Assembly (NCBI GenBank): GCA_023430845.1
Contig: JAEYYJ010000156.1
Coordinates: 1-5,342 of the forward strand
Source: Pseudomonadota bacterium
Lineage (GTDB): Bacteria > Pseudomonadota > Alphaproteobacteria > Rhizobiales > Hyphomicrobiaceae
DNA length: 5,342 bases
Reading direction: 5' to 3'
A program made the position numbers and the translations under genes. Below the pieces are notes generated by a model. The model had not been told where the DNA came from. It made no database searches and saw nothing but the letters and a program-made list of their open reading frames with translations. Positions 4,517-5,342 of the stretch are shown here, in pieces; position 1 is the first letter of the stretch; each line of letters starts with the position of its first letter.

Positions 4517-5342
4517 ATGGCGACATTTCCGATCTTTGTGGAGGTCGGCGCCGCCGCACCTCTCGTCGTCGGCGGCGGCCATCTGGCTCTGAGCAAGGCG
4601 CGCCTGCTGCTCAAGCGCGCCGAGCGCGTAGCAGTTGCAGCCGCGGCGCTTGTCGATGGCTTCCAGCCGCTGATCGACCAGGAACGCATCGAGCACATCG
4701 AACCGACTATTCTGTGGGAATCGCTTCCCGGCCGGCCTCTCATGATCTCGGCCACGGAAGACGATGTCGAGGACGCGCGCCTGTCGGAGCTGGCGCGATC
4801 GTTTGGCGTTCCGGTCAACGTGCCGGACCGGCCGCATCTCTCGACATTCGCACTTGGCGCCATCGTCGATCGCGGCACCGTGACAGTTGCAATCGGCACC
4901 GACGGCGCGGCCCCCGTCCTGGCGACGCGACTGCGCTCGACGATCGAACAGGAGCTGCATCCACGCATCGGTCGCCTTGCCGATATTGCCCGTGAGTATC
5001 GAGATGACGTTGCGGAAGCGATTGCAGCGGGTGCCGCTCGCCGCGCGTTCTGGGATCGCGTATTCAGCGGCGAAGCTGCCAATGCCATTCTCGATGGCGA
5101 CGAAGCCGTCGGCCGCGCCGCAATCGACGCTGAGCTCTCCGGGGCTGCCGCACAATCCGCACCGACTGGTCGCGTGATCCTCGTCGGCGCCGGTCCCGGC
5201 GATCCCGATCTCCTCACATTGAAGGCGGTGCGCGCACTCAAGTCCGCCGACGTGATCCTACATGATGGTCTCATGGGCGAAGGCGTGCTCGATCATGCGC
5301 GCCGCGAAGCTCAACTCATATCGGTTGCGAAAGCGAAAGGCC
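4517..5342 (+). CDS. cysG: Siroheme synthase (fused dehydrogenase/ferrochelatase and uroporphyrinogen-III methyltransferase), 5' part
   Basis: The first 275 residues of a CysG-type enzyme; the frame stays open to the window end, so roughly the last 200 residues are missing. Seen: the NAD-binding loop VVGGGHLALSKARLLL (17-32), MISATEDD (76-83), and NVPDRPH (101-107) whose Asp104 aligns with the essential Asp104 of enterobacterial CysG. AIGTDGAAPVLATRLR (125-140) follows, then the dimerisation/linker helices (RRAFWDRVF), and from about residue 219 the SUMT domain with VILVGAGPGDPDLLTLKA, the SAM-binding GxGPGD loop. The N-terminal module oxidises precorrin-2 to sirohydrochlorin and inserts Fe; the C-terminal module methylates uroporphyrinogen III. 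Position 128, phosphoserine in Salmonella CysG, is Thr here. The ATG start is preceded by GGGG (4506-4509) at 7 nt spacing, overlapping the ferredoxin end. Siroheme serves sulfite and nitrite reductases, so such genes may follow beyond the edge. Confidence 0.96.
   Translation, partial: MATFPIFVEVGAAAPLVVGGGHLALSKARLLLKRAERVAVAAAALVDGFQPLIDQERIEHIEPTILWESLPGRPLMISATEDDVEDARLSELARSFGVPVNVPDRPHLSTFALGAIVDRGTVTVAIGTDGAAPVLATRLRSTIEQELHPRIGRLADIAREYRDDVAEAIAAGAARRAFWDRVFSGEAANAILDGDEAVGRAAIDAELSGAAAQSAPTGRVILVGAGPGDPDLLTLKAVRALKSADVILHDGLMGEGVLDHARREAQLISVAKAKG

Noticed and set aside
4223..5274. Long minus-strand open frames opposite ferredoxin and cysG
   Set aside because: The plus strand carries unmistakable ferredoxin and CysG motifs. 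The antisense products are Arg/Ser/Ala-rich low-complexity translations.

Overview
The window looks like chromosomal DNA from a GC-rich alphaproteobacterium, probably of the order Hyphomicrobiales (Bradyrhizobium/Rhodopseudomonas-like). This placement is an inference from strong G/C preference at third codon positions, tightly packed operons with GGAG/GGGTGA-type ribosome binding sites, and an alphaproteobacterial-looking active-site segment in the siroheme synthase. No tRNA, rRNA, CRISPR array, insertion sequence or phage gene is visible.

Layout: (1) Positions 2-703, plus strand, hold the C-terminal part of a thiamine-diphosphate enzyme of the acetolactate synthase/benzoylformate decarboxylase-like family. 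The gene enters from the left edge. (2) Positions 704-796 separate it from a convergent operon and hold two hairpins, one 7 nt past each stop codon. (3) Positions 797-3671, minus strand, form a complete TRAP transporter operon transcribed in the order small permease (DctQ-type), large permease (DctM-type), periplasmic binding protein (DctP-type). (4) Positions 3672-4113 are a 442-bp divergent intergenic region. It has an AT-rich island, a near-perfect 14-nt direct repeat, a bulged inverted repeat and a minus-strand open frame of doubtful status. (5) Positions 4114-4512, plus strand, encode an adrenodoxin-type [2Fe-2S] ferredoxin. After a 4-nt gap comes a siroheme synthase of the fused CysG type (4517 to the right edge, truncated).

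How the genes may work together: the TRAP operon imports an unidentified organic acid using an ion gradient, and the convergent ThDP enzyme may act on a 2-oxo acid derived from it, though nothing in the window proves the link. The ferredoxin-cysG pair is probably the front of a sulfite- or nitrite-reduction operon continuing past the right edge: CysG makes siroheme and the ferredoxin could supply electrons to the siroheme reductase. No regulator gene is present.

I see no clearly new biological system. The most useful leads are the ferredoxin-CysG coupling, the altered phosphoserine segment of CysG, and the structured divergent region.
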